In this document: piece after piece, positions 45,256-53,878 of the stretch
Layout: each line of letters opens with the position of its first letter
How positions within the stretch are numbered: position 1 is the stretch's first letter
Assembly: GCA_020050835.1 (NCBI GenBank)
Contig: JAGVKB010000067.1
Span: forward strand, 1-64,000
Length of the DNA: 64,000 nt
Direction: 5' to 3'
DNA from: Candidatus Obscuribacterales bacterium
GTDB taxonomy: Bacteria; Cyanobacteriota; Vampirovibrionia; Obscuribacterales; Obscuribacteraceae
Made by a program: the position numbers and the translations under genes
The notes under the pieces: generated by a model
The model's input: only the letters and a program-made list of their open reading frames with translations
What the model was told of the DNA's origin: nothing
Database searches by the model: none

Positions 45256-46272
45256 ATGCGCGAGTCAAAGACAACTGATAAAACTCCTTCTGCCAATGAT
45301 GCCCTGGTCAGAAAGAGTGCCGAACGAAAGAGTAATCCGAAGCCCCCCGGCCAACGCCGAAGGAATCTCATTCTGCGGCAAACAATGGAGGCTTATCTCG
45401 AGCATGTGACCAAAGAGCGCGGACTCTCCGAAAACACAATCACGGCATATGCCACCGACATTCGTGGATTTGTGGACTGGCTACCGGCGGAAACGATTGA
45501 GCCGGCTCGTCATCAAATTGTGCTCTATCTGGCTCACTTGAAAAGCCGGGGTCAGAAAGCGAGTTCGGTGGCTCGTACACTGTCTAGCCTGCGCGGCTGG
45601 TTTGTCTGGCAAAAGGAGAGCCGGCGCCTGGCAAGCGACCCCTGCGAGACAATGCAGAACCCTCAGACTCAAAAGCGCCTGCCACAAGTCCTGACAGTCA
45701 GCGAAGTAACGGCGATTCTGACGGCAGCCAGCAAGAAACGGGACCGAGCGATCGTCGAGCTTCTTTATGGCTCCGGGCTGAGAGTTTCAGAACTGGCCGG
45801 TCTCAATCGATTCGACATCAACTTCTCACAAGGACAATTACGATGCACCGGCAAGGGTTCCAAGGAACGGATCGTACCGGTCGGACGGCATGCGATCCAA
45901 GCCTTGAATGAGTATTTAGGGCAGTTGCCAGCCGAGCAATCCAACCGTTTACCACAAGACGGTTTTAGCAGACGGCGCACTCGCAGGGTAGACCCATTGT
46001 TCGTTGACCGCCAGGGTAAACGTTTGAGTCGACTGGTAATCTGGCAGATAGTCAAAAGATTGGCTCGCCAAGCAAGTATTAGCAAGAAGTTGTCACCACA
46101 CACATTGAGACATAGCTTTGCCACGCATTTGCTGGAAAATGGCGCAGATCTTAGAACAGTCCAAGAGCTGCTCGGACATTCCAATGTTGTGACGACTCAG
46201 TTGTACACTCATCTCAGCCGGCAGCACCTGCGTTCAGCCTATCAACGAGCTCAAGAAAAATTCAATCGATAG
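45256..46272 (+). CDS. xerC: Tyrosine recombinase, XerC/XerD type
   Basis: A 338-residue protein with a 40-residue basic N-terminal extension, the SAM-like core-binding domain (EAYLEHVTKERGLSENTITAYATDI in two helices) and the catalytic domain. Active residues: Arg176 (GLRVSEL), Lys203 (GKGSKER), His282 and Arg285 (PHTLRHSFATH), His308 (LLGHS) and Tyr317 (QLYTH). Length and core context favour a housekeeping chromosome-dimer recombinase rather than an element integrase. I cannot decide between XerC and XerD. Confidence 0.88.
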   Translation: MRESKTTDKTPSANDALVRKSAERKSNPKPPGQRRRNLILRQTMEAYLEHVTKERGLSENTITAYATDIRGFVDWLPAETIEPARHQIVLYLAHLKSRGQKASSVARTLSSLRGWFVWQKESRRLASDPCETMQNPQTQKRLPQVLTVSEVTAILTAASKKRDRAIVELLYGSGLRVSELAGLNRFDINFSQGQLRCTGKGSKERIVPVGRHAIQALNEYLGQLPAEQSNRLPQDGFSRRRTRRVDPLFVDRQGKRLSRLVIWQIVKRLARQASISKKLSPHTLRHSFATHLLENGADLRTVQELLGHSNVVTTQLYTHLSRQHLRSAYQRAQEKFNR

Positions 46273-46561
46273 CGCTTTCCGGGGAAGATTTGACCAGTCA
46301 AAATTGAATATCACAAGAGCAGCCTGACGAAGATTTAACATATTCCTAACCTTGAAAAGCTCTGAGATAGGTTACTTTTATGGGAGGACTTGATGTCTTA
46401 TGAATCATTAGTCCGTCTTGTGCCTACCTGATACCATTTATTGCTTGGATCACCTGGTGGCAGTCGGGAACTCCGTCTCGCAGCCAGACAGTCAAGGAAA
46501 CGGCTTCCGGTAACGCTTAAAGTCAATTATTAGTCAAAACCGATCAGGATCAAGGAACTGA

Positions 46562-47551
46562 ATGAGTAAAACATCTCAGAGCGAGGGCACCAAGATTGCT
46601 CAAGCCGCAAAAGAGCTCAATGTCACGAGCGTCACAATCCGTCGTTATCTCAGTGAATTTAACATCGAGGCAACCACCGACGACAACGGTGTAAAAGTTC
46701 TACCGCAAGCAGCAATGGATGAGCTTCAGCTGATCAGGCAACTTAAGGAAGACGGACTTACCAATCCGAAAGTGCTCGAAGAGCTGGAAGAGCGCCGAGC
46801 CAAACAATCGGCCCCTAAGAGCAGGGGGAAAGAAAGACCGAAAGCCACGAAAGCAGCGCCCAAAGTAGTAGAAGTCCAACGGGAGCAGGAAGAAGAGCAA
46901 GAAGAAGAAGCTCCTGTGCAGCCACCAAAGCGCGGCAGCAAGCAAGCATCCAAAGTTACAGTCACGAAAGAGCAGCCCGAGCCGATTGAAGAGCCCGAAG
47001 AGGAGGAATCGACCGAGCCTACAGGCGATCTGTCTGCTGCCGGCGGACGATCCAAGCACTCACTGACGTGCCAAACTTGCGGCAAGGTATTCGAACACAT
47101 CAATCCGCGTCTACGTGACTGCTTAGATTGCTATCGCACCAAGCGCAAGGAGCGCCGCCGTGGTGGCTCAGATAAGCACAAGAACGTAATCCAGCATCCA
47201 GTCGTTCAACAAGTGATTGCCAAGTCTTCGCAATCTCAGCTGCAAGCTCACTCGCAGGCAGCAGAGCCCTCGCAACCGTTACAGCAACCCCAACCGCGCG
47301 AAAGCTACGCCCCGCCGCCAGCGCAACCGACTGTTCCACGGCAGTCGACGGTTCGAAACTATCGCAAAGCGATCGAAGATACCAGAGGGATAACGGCCAG
47401 CCTCAAAAGACGGCTTGAGCGGCCCGACCTTCCAGAGGGTGAACGCCGCTGGCTGGAACAGATTTATGCATATCAATTGATCTTGCACCAAGGCTGGCGC
47501 CATCTTTCCGAGTACAGAGCCGGCACAAAAGAACAGCACCGCAGCGAGTAG
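46562..47551 (+). CDS. MerR-like HTH protein with zinc ribbon and disordered linkers
   Basis: A 329-residue protein. Residues about 8-75 resemble a MerR-type winged helix (IAQAAKELNVTSVTIRRYL, LQLIRQLKEDGLTNPKV). A long Glu/Pro-rich disordered stretch follows, then a CxxC-x12-CxxC zinc ribbon (TCQTCGKVFEHINPRLRDCLDC), a Gln-rich linker and a helical C-terminus (LEQIYAYQLILHQGW). AAGGA precedes the ATG. The function is unknown; a DNA- or chromosome-binding role is likely. Confidence 0.65.
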   Translation: MSKTSQSEGTKIAQAAKELNVTSVTIRRYLSEFNIEATTDDNGVKVLPQAAMDELQLIRQLKEDGLTNPKVLEELEERRAKQSAPKSRGKERPKATKAAPKVVEVQREQEEEQEEEAPVQPPKRGSKQASKVTVTKEQPEPIEEPEEEESTEPTGDLSAAGGRSKHSLTCQTCGKVFEHINPRLRDCLDCYRTKRKERRRGGSDKHKNVIQHPVVQQVIAKSSQSQLQAHSQAAEPSQPLQQPQPRESYAPPPAQPTVPRQSTVRNYRKAIEDTRGITASLKRRLERPDLPEGERRWLEQIYAYQLILHQGWRHLSEYRAGTKEQHRSE

Positions 47552-47676
47552 GTCTTCAACATTCCCGAAAAGGAGAGAAAGGCCTGCTCTGAGCTGGATA
47601 CATTATATTGATCTAGCACAAGCGCCCAGGACCTGGTGTGCGAGCATTTGCGCCGGACGACAAGCCTGTCATCGAA

Positions 47677-48282
47677 TTAGCTGCGAAAAGCCGTGGCTGG
47701 AAGATGCCAATGTAGAAACCTTGACGCCAACCACCCCGGCACTAAATGCAGTGATATACGAATCTCCTTCCTCTGCCTTCGACCTAACCAGCCAAAAACA
47801 TCAGAATCAAATTTCTGCATACCAAATTGCGCTCGGCCCAAACCCCAAAGAGCGCATAAAAACTGGCCGGTCAGAGTAGAAGCAAGTGCTAACTTTCGTG
47901 CGCATACACGCCGTAACACAACCGCTACGCCGCCAAATCGAAATGAGCTAGTACTACCATCTACTGCAAACTGGATCTTGCCGAAATTTATGCCAGCAAC
48001 GCTTGCAATGTTCGGGTTTCGGCATTCCAGAACCGAAAAGCGTTTGCAGAACGACTCGGCCTTAGTTCTTGCGACATCTGCAACGCTAATGCACTTCAGG
48101 TCAGAACCTTCACGAACAAAAACTCCCCGAGCCAACCTGACTATTACTCCTCTCTTTACTAGCATCCAGACAGTTTGATCGACAGAAGTGCGAGAACCAT
48201 AGTTAATGAGCTCTCTTGTTGTAAAGATTCGGCCAAGAGGCAGCCCAAATATATGTCGCCTAATCAGACTACTTGTGCTCAT
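47677..48282 (-). CDS. AbiEi/DUF6088-type transcriptional regulator (orphan antitoxin-like)
   Basis: A 201-residue protein. The N-terminal winged helix has the DUF6088/AbiEi pattern: FTTRELINYGSRTSVDQTVWMLVKRGVIVRLARGVFV. The C-terminal domain is basic and aromatic. AbiEi proteins repress their own operon and counteract an AbiEii nucleotidyltransferase; no such toxin gene is adjacent, so this is an orphan. GGAGG precedes ATG 48282, and a perfect inverted repeat lies 20 nt upstream. Confidence 0.75.
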   Translation of the reverse strand: MSTSSLIRRHIFGLPLGRIFTTRELINYGSRTSVDQTVWMLVKRGVIVRLARGVFVREGSDLKCISVADVARTKAESFCKRFSVLECRNPNIASVAGINFGKIQFAVDGSTSSFRFGGVAVVLRRVCARKLALASTLTGQFLCALWGLGRAQFGMQKFDSDVFGWLGRRQRKEIRISLHLVPGWLASRFLHWHLPATAFRS

Positions 48283-48301
48283 ACTTTTTCCTCCTGATGG
48301 T

Positions 48302-48333
48302 GTATAGAGAAAATTTGTTGTATTTCTCTATAC
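48302..48333 (-). promoter_or_regulatory. Probable operator of the AbiEi-like gene
   Basis: GTATAGAGAAA (48302-48312) and TTTCTCTATAC (48323-48333) form a perfect 11-bp inverted repeat with a 10-bp AT-rich centre, located 20 nt upstream of the start codon. AbiEi proteins bind inverted repeats in their own promoter. Confidence 0.7.
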
Positions 48334-48517
48334 GAGCAAACAAGAAAAATAGTTCATTGCCACCCTAAGGACAGCGGTTCGAATGACAACCAAAACTCAC
48401 CATCGAACCACTCTGCTGCTCAAACGTAGCCCGGTGAATTCTTTCGATCGTCTAGTAGTGAATCAGTTATGATTTGGGGATTTGTCGAAAAATCGTTTTA
48501 GAGGAGCGCAATTGATC

Positions 48518-49654
48518 ATGCAAGGCTCTACTGAAAAGAGAATCTTACTTTTGATCGGGACGCGTAAAGGTGCCTTTACTCTTTCCAGCACGGGTTTGCG
48601 CCAGCGATGGACTTTGTCAGGCCCTCTCTATCTTGGGCACATCGTCTATCATTTCGTGCCCGACCCCCGCGATCAAAGAACGATGTTGATGGCAACAAAG
48701 ACTGGTCATCTCGGTCCTACTATCTTTCGCTCCAATGACCGCGGGGGAAATTGGACAGAAATCAAGACTCCACCAGCATTTCCCAAGGTAGCAAACGAGG
48801 CTGATGCACGTGCGGTCGAGTCTGTCTTTTGGCTCACACCAGGTCACTGGAGCGAACCGGAAGTTTGGTATGCAGGCACGTCTCCGGCTGGATTGTTTCG
48901 GTCAGAAGATGGCGGCGACACTTGGGAATCAGTTAGCGGTTTTAACGCTCATCCCAACTATGTTGACTGGACAAAGAACGGTGCAACCCCCGGTGGACAA
49001 CTGCTGCATTCAATTTTGATCGACCCAAGCGCGCACGAACAGATGTATTTGAGCATCTCAGTTGGAGGAGTGTTCGAAAGTTCCGACCAGGGAAAAAGTT
49101 GGACCCCACTCAACAAAGGCTGTGCAGCTGATTTCATGCCTGACCCTAATGTCGAGTACGGGCACGACCCGCATTGTGTAGTTCTTCATCCGCTCAAGCC
49201 AAATCGACTCTATCAACAGAATCATTGTGGAATCTACCGGCTCGATCTTCCGTCAAAAGACTGGGTGCGAATTGGCCTAAACATGCCGGAAGCAGTCGGC
49301 GACATCGGGTTTCCGATCGTCCTGCACCCTCGAAATCCTGATTGCGCCTGGGTCTTTCCGATGGACGGGTCGACAGTGTGGCCGCGCACCAGCCCTGAGG
49401 GCAAGCCATCAACCTATGTAACGCATGATGCCGGGCAAAGTTGGAAAAGACAGGACAAAGGTCTGCCTGCTGGCAATGCATACTTCACAGTTAAACGTCA
49501 GGCCATGACCGCCGATACGAGCGAAAGCGTCGGGCTTTACTTCGGAACATCGCAGGGAGAAGTTTGGGCGAGCTTCGACGAAGGCGAATCATGGGGCTGC
49601 TTAGCACAATATCTTCCCGAGATTTACACATTAGCGATTGCGGAATATGCGTAA
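48518..49654 (+). CDS. BNR/sortilin-type beta-propeller protein
   Basis: A 378-residue cytoplasmic protein (no signal peptide). ATG 48518 follows GAGGAG; a TTG two codons upstream is possible. It carries BNR Asp-box repeats: SNDRGGNWTEI, SEDGGDTWESV, SSDQGKSWTPL, THDAGQSWKR, SFDEGESW. This is the WD40/YVTN/BNR family found beside small MoaD/ThiS-like proteins in many bacteria. Its TAA stop overlaps the ATG of the ubiquitin-like gene by one base (TAATG), so the two are translationally coupled. No sialidase catalytic residues are apparent. Confidence 0.8.
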   Translation: MQGSTEKRILLLIGTRKGAFTLSSTGLRQRWTLSGPLYLGHIVYHFVPDPRDQRTMLMATKTGHLGPTIFRSNDRGGNWTEIKTPPAFPKVANEADARAVESVFWLTPGHWSEPEVWYAGTSPAGLFRSEDGGDTWESVSGFNAHPNYVDWTKNGATPGGQLLHSILIDPSAHEQMYLSISVGGVFESSDQGKSWTPLNKGCAADFMPDPNVEYGHDPHCVVLHPLKPNRLYQQNHCGIYRLDLPSKDWVRIGLNMPEAVGDIGFPIVLHPRNPDCAWVFPMDGSTVWPRTSPEGKPSTYVTHDAGQSWKRQDKGLPAGNAYFTVKRQAMTADTSESVGLYFGTSQGEVWASFDEGESWGCLAQYLPEIYTLAIAEYA

Positions 49655-49914
49655 TGAGGGTCTTGATACCAAGCCCATTGCAATCATATACTTGCAACCA
49701 AGGTCAAGTTGAGGCGACCGGAGTTAAGCTATACGATCTCCTCTGCAATCTCGACTCTCAGTATCCAGGGATCAAGTTTCGCATGATTGATGAGCAGGAT
49801 CGAATTCGCCAACATATCAAATTGTTTGTCGACGGGCAGCAAGCGAGCGACCTTAACTGTGTGCTTAAGCCGGCATCGGAAGTACATATCATCTGCGCAT
49901 TGAGCGGAGGCTAA
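49654..49914 (+). CDS. Ubiquitin-like sulfur carrier protein (MoaD/ThiS family)
   Basis: An 86-residue beta-grasp protein ending in the required Gly-Gly (IICALSGG), which is adenylated and thiocarboxylated by E1-like enzymes. Visible pattern: MRVLIPSPLQSYTCNQGQVE, VKLYDLLCNLDSQYPG, IKLFVDGQQ. Coupled to the BNR propeller gene by a TAATG overlap. An E1-like MoeB/ThiF gene lies directly downstream on the other strand with its stop codon adjoining this one. Confidence 0.9.
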   Translation: MRVLIPSPLQSYTCNQGQVEATGVKLYDLLCNLDSQYPGIKFRMIDEQDRIRQHIKLFVDGQQASDLNCVLKPASEVHIICALSGG

Positions 49915-51060
49915 TTAATAGCTGGGCAATGACGGGTCAACGTCCCGAATCCAGGAAAGAATGCCACCACTGAGATTGCGAAGACGATTAAATCCCCGAG
50001 CAGCCAATACTTCGATTGCTTTGCTGCTTCTCGTTCCAGCTTTGCAGTAGACGACAATTTCTGCCTCCTTGTCGACCTCATTGGCTCGTGAAACCAACTC
50101 AGCAAGCGGTATATGAACAGCTCCTTTGATATGACACAACTCGAACTCATGCTGATTGCGAACATCTAGTAAAATCAAGAATTTGCCGTTGGAAAGCTCG
50201 CTTTGAAGCTGGTTCGCGGAAAGGTCACTGGTACTTCCGCAGGGGCGTTCCGGCTCAGCACAGCTTACTGCCGACTGCTCAACAGTCTTTATGCTTGGAG
50301 CATCTCCACAGACGGGACAAGCCGGGTCTCGAGAGAGTTGGAGCGTATCGAAGCGCATTGACATTGCATCGTAGAGCAAGAGCCGGCCAGACAGCGCACT
50401 GCCGATACCTAACAAGAGCTTGAGCGCTTCGGTAGCTTGAATGACTCCAATTAGTCCAGCCATTACACCGAGCACTCCCCCTTCAGCACAATTCGGCACT
50501 GCCTCATTTGCCGGTGGTTGCGGGAACAAGCATCGATAGCATGGTCGATTGCCGCCGGCAAATACACTAGCTTGACCTTCAAATCGGTAGATCGAACCAT
50601 AAACATTCGGCTTGCCAGCAAACACACACGCATCATTAATCAAGTACCGTGTGGCGAAATTGTCAGTACCATCAATTACCAGATCGTATGCAGCAACGAG
50701 GGACGACACGCTAGTAGCGTCAACTTGCTGTGAATGAGCAAGCAGGCGTACTTCAGGATTGAGCTCTGCTCCTCGCTTCACAGCAAGCTCGACTTTCCAC
50801 TTCCCGACGTCATTCGTGCTGTAGAGAATCTGTCTTTGAAGGTTCGATAGTTCGACGCGATCGAAATCTGCCACGCCGATAGTACCGACTCCGGCTGCGG
50901 CCAGATAGAGAATCGCCGGAGAGCCTAATCCGCCGGCTCCGACCACCAAGACTCGAGAGCGTTTCAAGCGTTGTTGGCCGGCTATTGCAACTTCCGGCAA
51001 GATGAGATGACGGCTGTAACGCTGCCGCTCTTCCTGTGTAAGCTCCGGTAACAGATCCAT
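49915..51060 (-). CDS. moeB: E1-like adenylyltransferase/sulfurtransferase (MoeZ/MoeB-rhodanese)
   Basis: A 381-residue protein from ATG 51060. The ATP loop GAGGLGS lies at 41-47, Arg/Asp residues at 70-76 and 130, zinc cysteines CYRC (174/177) and CPVC (248/251), and a conserved Cys191. A rhodanese domain (about 275-381) has active Cys339 in YCKAGTRS. Such enzymes adenylate the C-terminal Gly of MoaD/ThiS-like proteins and pass sulfur to it. The convergent MoaD-like gene is the obvious partner. Confidence 0.93.
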   Translation of the reverse strand: MDLLPELTQEERQRYSRHLILPEVAIAGQQRLKRSRVLVVGAGGLGSPAILYLAAAGVGTIGVADFDRVELSNLQRQILYSTNDVGKWKVELAVKRGAELNPEVRLLAHSQQVDATSVSSLVAAYDLVIDGTDNFATRYLINDACVFAGKPNVYGSIYRFEGQASVFAGGNRPCYRCLFPQPPANEAVPNCAEGGVLGVMAGLIGVIQATEALKLLLGIGSALSGRLLLYDAMSMRFDTLQLSRDPACPVCGDAPSIKTVEQSAVSCAEPERPCGSTSDLSANQLQSELSNGKFLILLDVRNQHEFELCHIKGAVHIPLAELVSRANEVDKEAEIVVYCKAGTRSSKAIEVLAARGFNRLRNLSGGILSWIRDVDPSLPSY

Positions 51061-51205
51061 GGCAAAAGTATAACGGAACCCGGCTTGTAAGAGCTTCGAC
51101 GCATAATTACGGGCAGCTCTACAATCGCGCCGTGCAAACTTTCCTGGTTGCCGCTGAGTGCACCTTGTCAATGAAACCGCTGCACCGAGCTGGCGCAAAT
51201 AAGCC

Positions 51206-52168
51206 TTAAAAAGGATCCGGCATCTGGGTAAGCGGTAAAGAATGAGCAGGAGCAGTGGCGTAACCACCGCCAACTGCGGGACTCTGTGGCACTGTCAGAA
51301 GCCCCGGACTCATGCTGCCCCCTGCGGACGGAACCACCGGCTGTCCTTGCTTCACCGGCAATCTATCAGGATCCGGTCCGACCAATCCGGGTACCGCCGC
51401 CTGTCCGTATGGCAAAGGCGCCTGGTGCTGATTCCAAACTGGAGATTGCATTTCGGGAATCTGCAAACTACGTGTCAATCTGACCGGCACCGGTGTTCCT
51501 TGCTTGATAGTAAAGTCGGCTCCCCGATTGGCAGCGCGATTCCAAACACCGACGCCACGCGTGAATGAACCAAGGAAGGAGCCAAACATCATGCCGTAGT
51601 CCTTGAAACTAGCGCCGGCATAGTGAACTTTCTGCGCCGCCTGCGGATCTTTGGGATCGAGAGCCGGGTTGCGGTCAATCAAGGCGGAGACAGGCAAACT
51701 TCTACCGTCAGGAAAGGTTAAGGACTGCAAGCTCACTTCGACCTTTCCCGGCTGCCCGTGGTCGAGCATAGCCGCCGGTACACCGGTGTGAATGGAGCCT
51801 TGAATAACGGAGCCAGGCGGAATTAGTACCATGCCGTTTTGAACGTGCCCGTTTGGAAGGAGCAGCGTGAAGCTCTCCCCGGACATAGCCTTTTTCGAGG
51901 AGATGTCTTGTTGAAGGACGGTATTCAGCAAAGTGCCATAAGCAAGCACGCTCTTCTGTCTCGTCCAGAAGTCCGGCCCGATCCTGGGCACCATCCCAAG
52001 CGGAACCGGCGCCCCACCACCACCAGGCATTACAGGGCCGGAAGGTGGTCCACCAGCCGGCTGAGTCATCTGCCAAGGCTCACGAGCGACCCCCTTGTTG
52101 ACGCCGCAACAGCCAAGCACAATCAGTATTGCAATCAAGAAATGGATTATACGTATGTGGAAGATCAT
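51206..52168 (-). CDS. TrbI/VirB10-like exported protein
   Basis: A 320-residue probable lipoprotein (IAILIVLGC lipobox near 20). After a Pro/Gly-rich linker, residues 70-215 match the TrbI/VirB10 barrel: YGTLLNTVLQQDISSKKAMSG, VLIPPGSVIQGSI, PVSALIDRNPALDP. In conjugation systems this protein spans the envelope, but here no other secretion gene is near, so it may be a stand-alone envelope protein. The C-terminus is Pro/Gly/Gln-rich. Confidence 0.7.
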   Translation of the reverse strand: MIFHIRIIHFLIAILIVLGCCGVNKGVAREPWQMTQPAGGPPSGPVMPGGGGAPVPLGMVPRIGPDFWTRQKSVLAYGTLLNTVLQQDISSKKAMSGESFTLLLPNGHVQNGMVLIPPGSVIQGSIHTGVPAAMLDHGQPGKVEVSLQSLTFPDGRSLPVSALIDRNPALDPKDPQAAQKVHYAGASFKDYGMMFGSFLGSFTRGVGVWNRAANRGADFTIKQGTPVPVRLTRSLQIPEMQSPVWNQHQAPLPYGQAAVPGLVGPDPDRLPVKQGQPVVPSAGGSMSPGLLTVPQSPAVGGGYATAPAHSLPLTQMPDPF

Positions 52169-52319
52169 GGTCTTAAGCCTTTCGTTTCAGCTGTATCCTT
52201 TATGCCGCCATATCCTTGAGGCTGAACAATTTTATGGCAGCGCCAGCCGAGCGCCTATGTGAATAATACGCATATGTGTTAAGATCACTTCCCTGCCTTT
52301 TGTGGGCAGCTTAGCTCGT

Positions 52320-52335
52320 GCCGGCATACCGGCAG
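52320..52335 (+). promoter_or_regulatory. Leader hairpin upstream of rpsF
   Basis: TGCCGG-CATA-CCGGCA lies about 55 nt before rpsF; a second small hairpin (CCTGC/GCAGG) follows. S6:S18 complexes bind a leader structure with a CCG element in many bacteria; whether this is that motif cannot be decided by eye. Confidence 0.4.
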
Positions 52336-52391
52336 AAGTGTTCATCCCTTGCCTGCAATGCAGGACGTTAGGACCATAGGGGGTTTAAATC

Positions 52392-52712
52392 GTGCCGTCA
52401 GAAACCGCTGTTAGAACTTACGAAACTTTGTACATCATCCGCCCCAACCTGGACGAGGAGGCGGTCGACAGAACCGTAAATTCGGTCGAGGAATATATCA
52501 AAGGGCTTGGTGGACAGATCTTGTCGACCGATAAGAAAGGCCGCCGTCGTCTTGCCTACGAAGTGCAAAAGATGCGCGACGGTTATTACGTGTTGATCAT
52601 TTTTAAATCGAAATCCGAGTCAGTCGTTCAACTCAAGCGGATGATGACCTTGAACGAGGACATTATTCGCTCGTTGATTGTTCAGTACGAACAAGAAGCA
52701 GCCGTTCAGTGA
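52392..52712 (+). CDS. rpsF: 30S ribosomal protein S6
   Basis: A 106-residue protein: YETLYIIRPNLDEEAVDRTV, GGQILSTDKKGRRRLAYEVQK, DGYYVLIIFKSKSE. GTG start with a GGGGG-rich site upstream. First of the rpsF-ssb-rpsR cluster; S6 pairs with S18 in the 30S platform. Confidence 0.96.
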   Translation: MPSETAVRTYETLYIIRPNLDEEAVDRTVNSVEEYIKGLGGQILSTDKKGRRRLAYEVQKMRDGYYVLIIFKSKSESVVQLKRMMTLNEDIIRSLIVQYEQEAAVQ

Positions 52713-52740
52713 CCTCACCTCTAGACACAGGTAAATTGCT

Positions 52741-53199
52741 ATGAGTCTAAGCAAAATAGTCGTGTCCGGTCGGGTGGTTCGGGCCCCCGAAAAGCGGTTC
52801 ACGCCAAACAATAATACGGCCGTTACTGAATTCGCCATCGCCGTGGAATCACCGGCTCGGCAAGATGGTTCAGTGGAGTCCAGCGTTGTTAAGATTGTTA
52901 CCTGGGGCGATCTCGCCGAACGTACAGCCCAAGACGTCAAGAAAGGCGATCTGGTCGCCGTCGATGGTCGTTTGCAAATGAGCAACTACACCAACAACGA
53001 AGGCCAACGCCGACGGGATCCTGAAATCAGCGCGATCGCTGTTGACAATTTGAGCGTCGCCATCGCCGGCGGCGGGCAAACGCCCACAGCGGAAGCGGAC
53101 AGACCGGTGGCAAGAGCTGCCGCTGGCGCTCCAAAAGCAGCCGCTTCTTCATCTGATCTCGATGCGCTCTTCGCCAGCGAAGACGAGATACCGTTTTAA
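52741..53199 (+). CDS. ssb: Single-stranded DNA-binding protein (housekeeping)
   Basis: A 152-residue SSB with OB fold (SKIVVSGRVVRAPEKRF, TEFAIAVES, DLVAVDGRLQMSNYTNNEG) and the canonical acidic tail ending DEIPF, which recruits replication and repair proteins. It lies between rpsF and rpsR, the normal bacterial order. Compare the tail-less copy at 10660. Confidence 0.95.
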   Translation: MSLSKIVVSGRVVRAPEKRFTPNNNTAVTEFAIAVESPARQDGSVESSVVKIVTWGDLAERTAQDVKKGDLVAVDGRLQMSNYTNNEGQRRRDPEISAIAVDNLSVAIAGGGQTPTAEADRPVARAAAGAPKAAASSSDLDALFASEDEIPF

Positions 53200-53262
53200 G
53201 TTTTACTCTCATCTCCGGGGCGGCTCCAGTCCGCGCCCTCATTCGAAATAGGAGGATACGCA

Positions 53263-53502
53263 ATGTCCCGGCTTCAACAAGAGCCACCAGTCCGAAGAAG
53301 AAAAACCTGCGGTTTTTGCGCGGACAAAATCGATTTCGTCGATTATAAAGACCCAACCAAACTAAAGAAATTCGTCACGGAGCGCGGTAAGATTCTGCCC
53401 CGCCGCATCAGCGGCAATTGCGCCAAACATCAACGCACCCTGACATTAGCCATTAAGCGGGCGCGTGATATCGCTTTGCTTCCGTACACAGCCGACGGCT
53501 AA
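53263..53502 (+). CDS. rpsR: 30S ribosomal protein S18
   Basis: A 79-residue protein with [34 protein letters not shown] and [17 protein letters not shown]. The cysteines CxxC and C-x2-H suggest the zinc-binding form of S18. GGAGG precedes the ATG. Confidence 0.96.
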   Translation: MSRLQQEPPVRRRKTCGFCADKIDFVDYKDPTKLKKFVTERGKILPRRISGNCAKHQRTLTLAIKRARDIALLPYTADG

Positions 53503-53760
53503 AGCGCTGCTCAGACAACTTCCAACGAGATTGTCGAAGGCAAAGGCAGATTTTACTGCCTGGTTTCAGAGCGCGCCTCCAGATTGACTTCAATCGGTTT
53601 ATTAGACCGAAACTCTCACTTTCAAGGTGGAGTTTCCACCTTAATTTGGGCACAACGTAGTAAGCCGACTGCCGATCATGCTGGCGCTGTTGCCAACAAC
53701 AGCTGACCGGAGAAATATAGACGTTAATTTAGATGCTGTTGTAAAATCATGACCAGTCGC

Positions 53761-53843
53761 GCCGAAGTGGTGAAATGGCAAACACGCTACGTTCAGGGCG
53801 TAGTGAGCATTAGCTCTTGTGGGTTCAAGTCCCACCTTCGGCA
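53761..53843 (+). tRNA. tRNA-Leu (anticodon CAG)
   Basis: A class II tRNA: acceptor GCCGAAG with CTTCGGC, D arm, anticodon stem CTACG/CGTAG around TTCAGGG, long variable arm, T arm GTGGG-TTCAAGT-CCCAC, discriminator A. CCA is not encoded. The 3' end lies only about 35 nt before the infC start, and seven T residues follow it. Confidence 0.95.
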
Positions 53844-53878
53844 GTTTTTTTCCGACACGAGGAGTTAACGAAGAAATA

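Noticed and set aside
45256-46272. The tyrosine recombinase as integrase of the left-hand element
   Set aside because: It lies 24 kb away among core genes and has the length and motifs of XerC/XerD.
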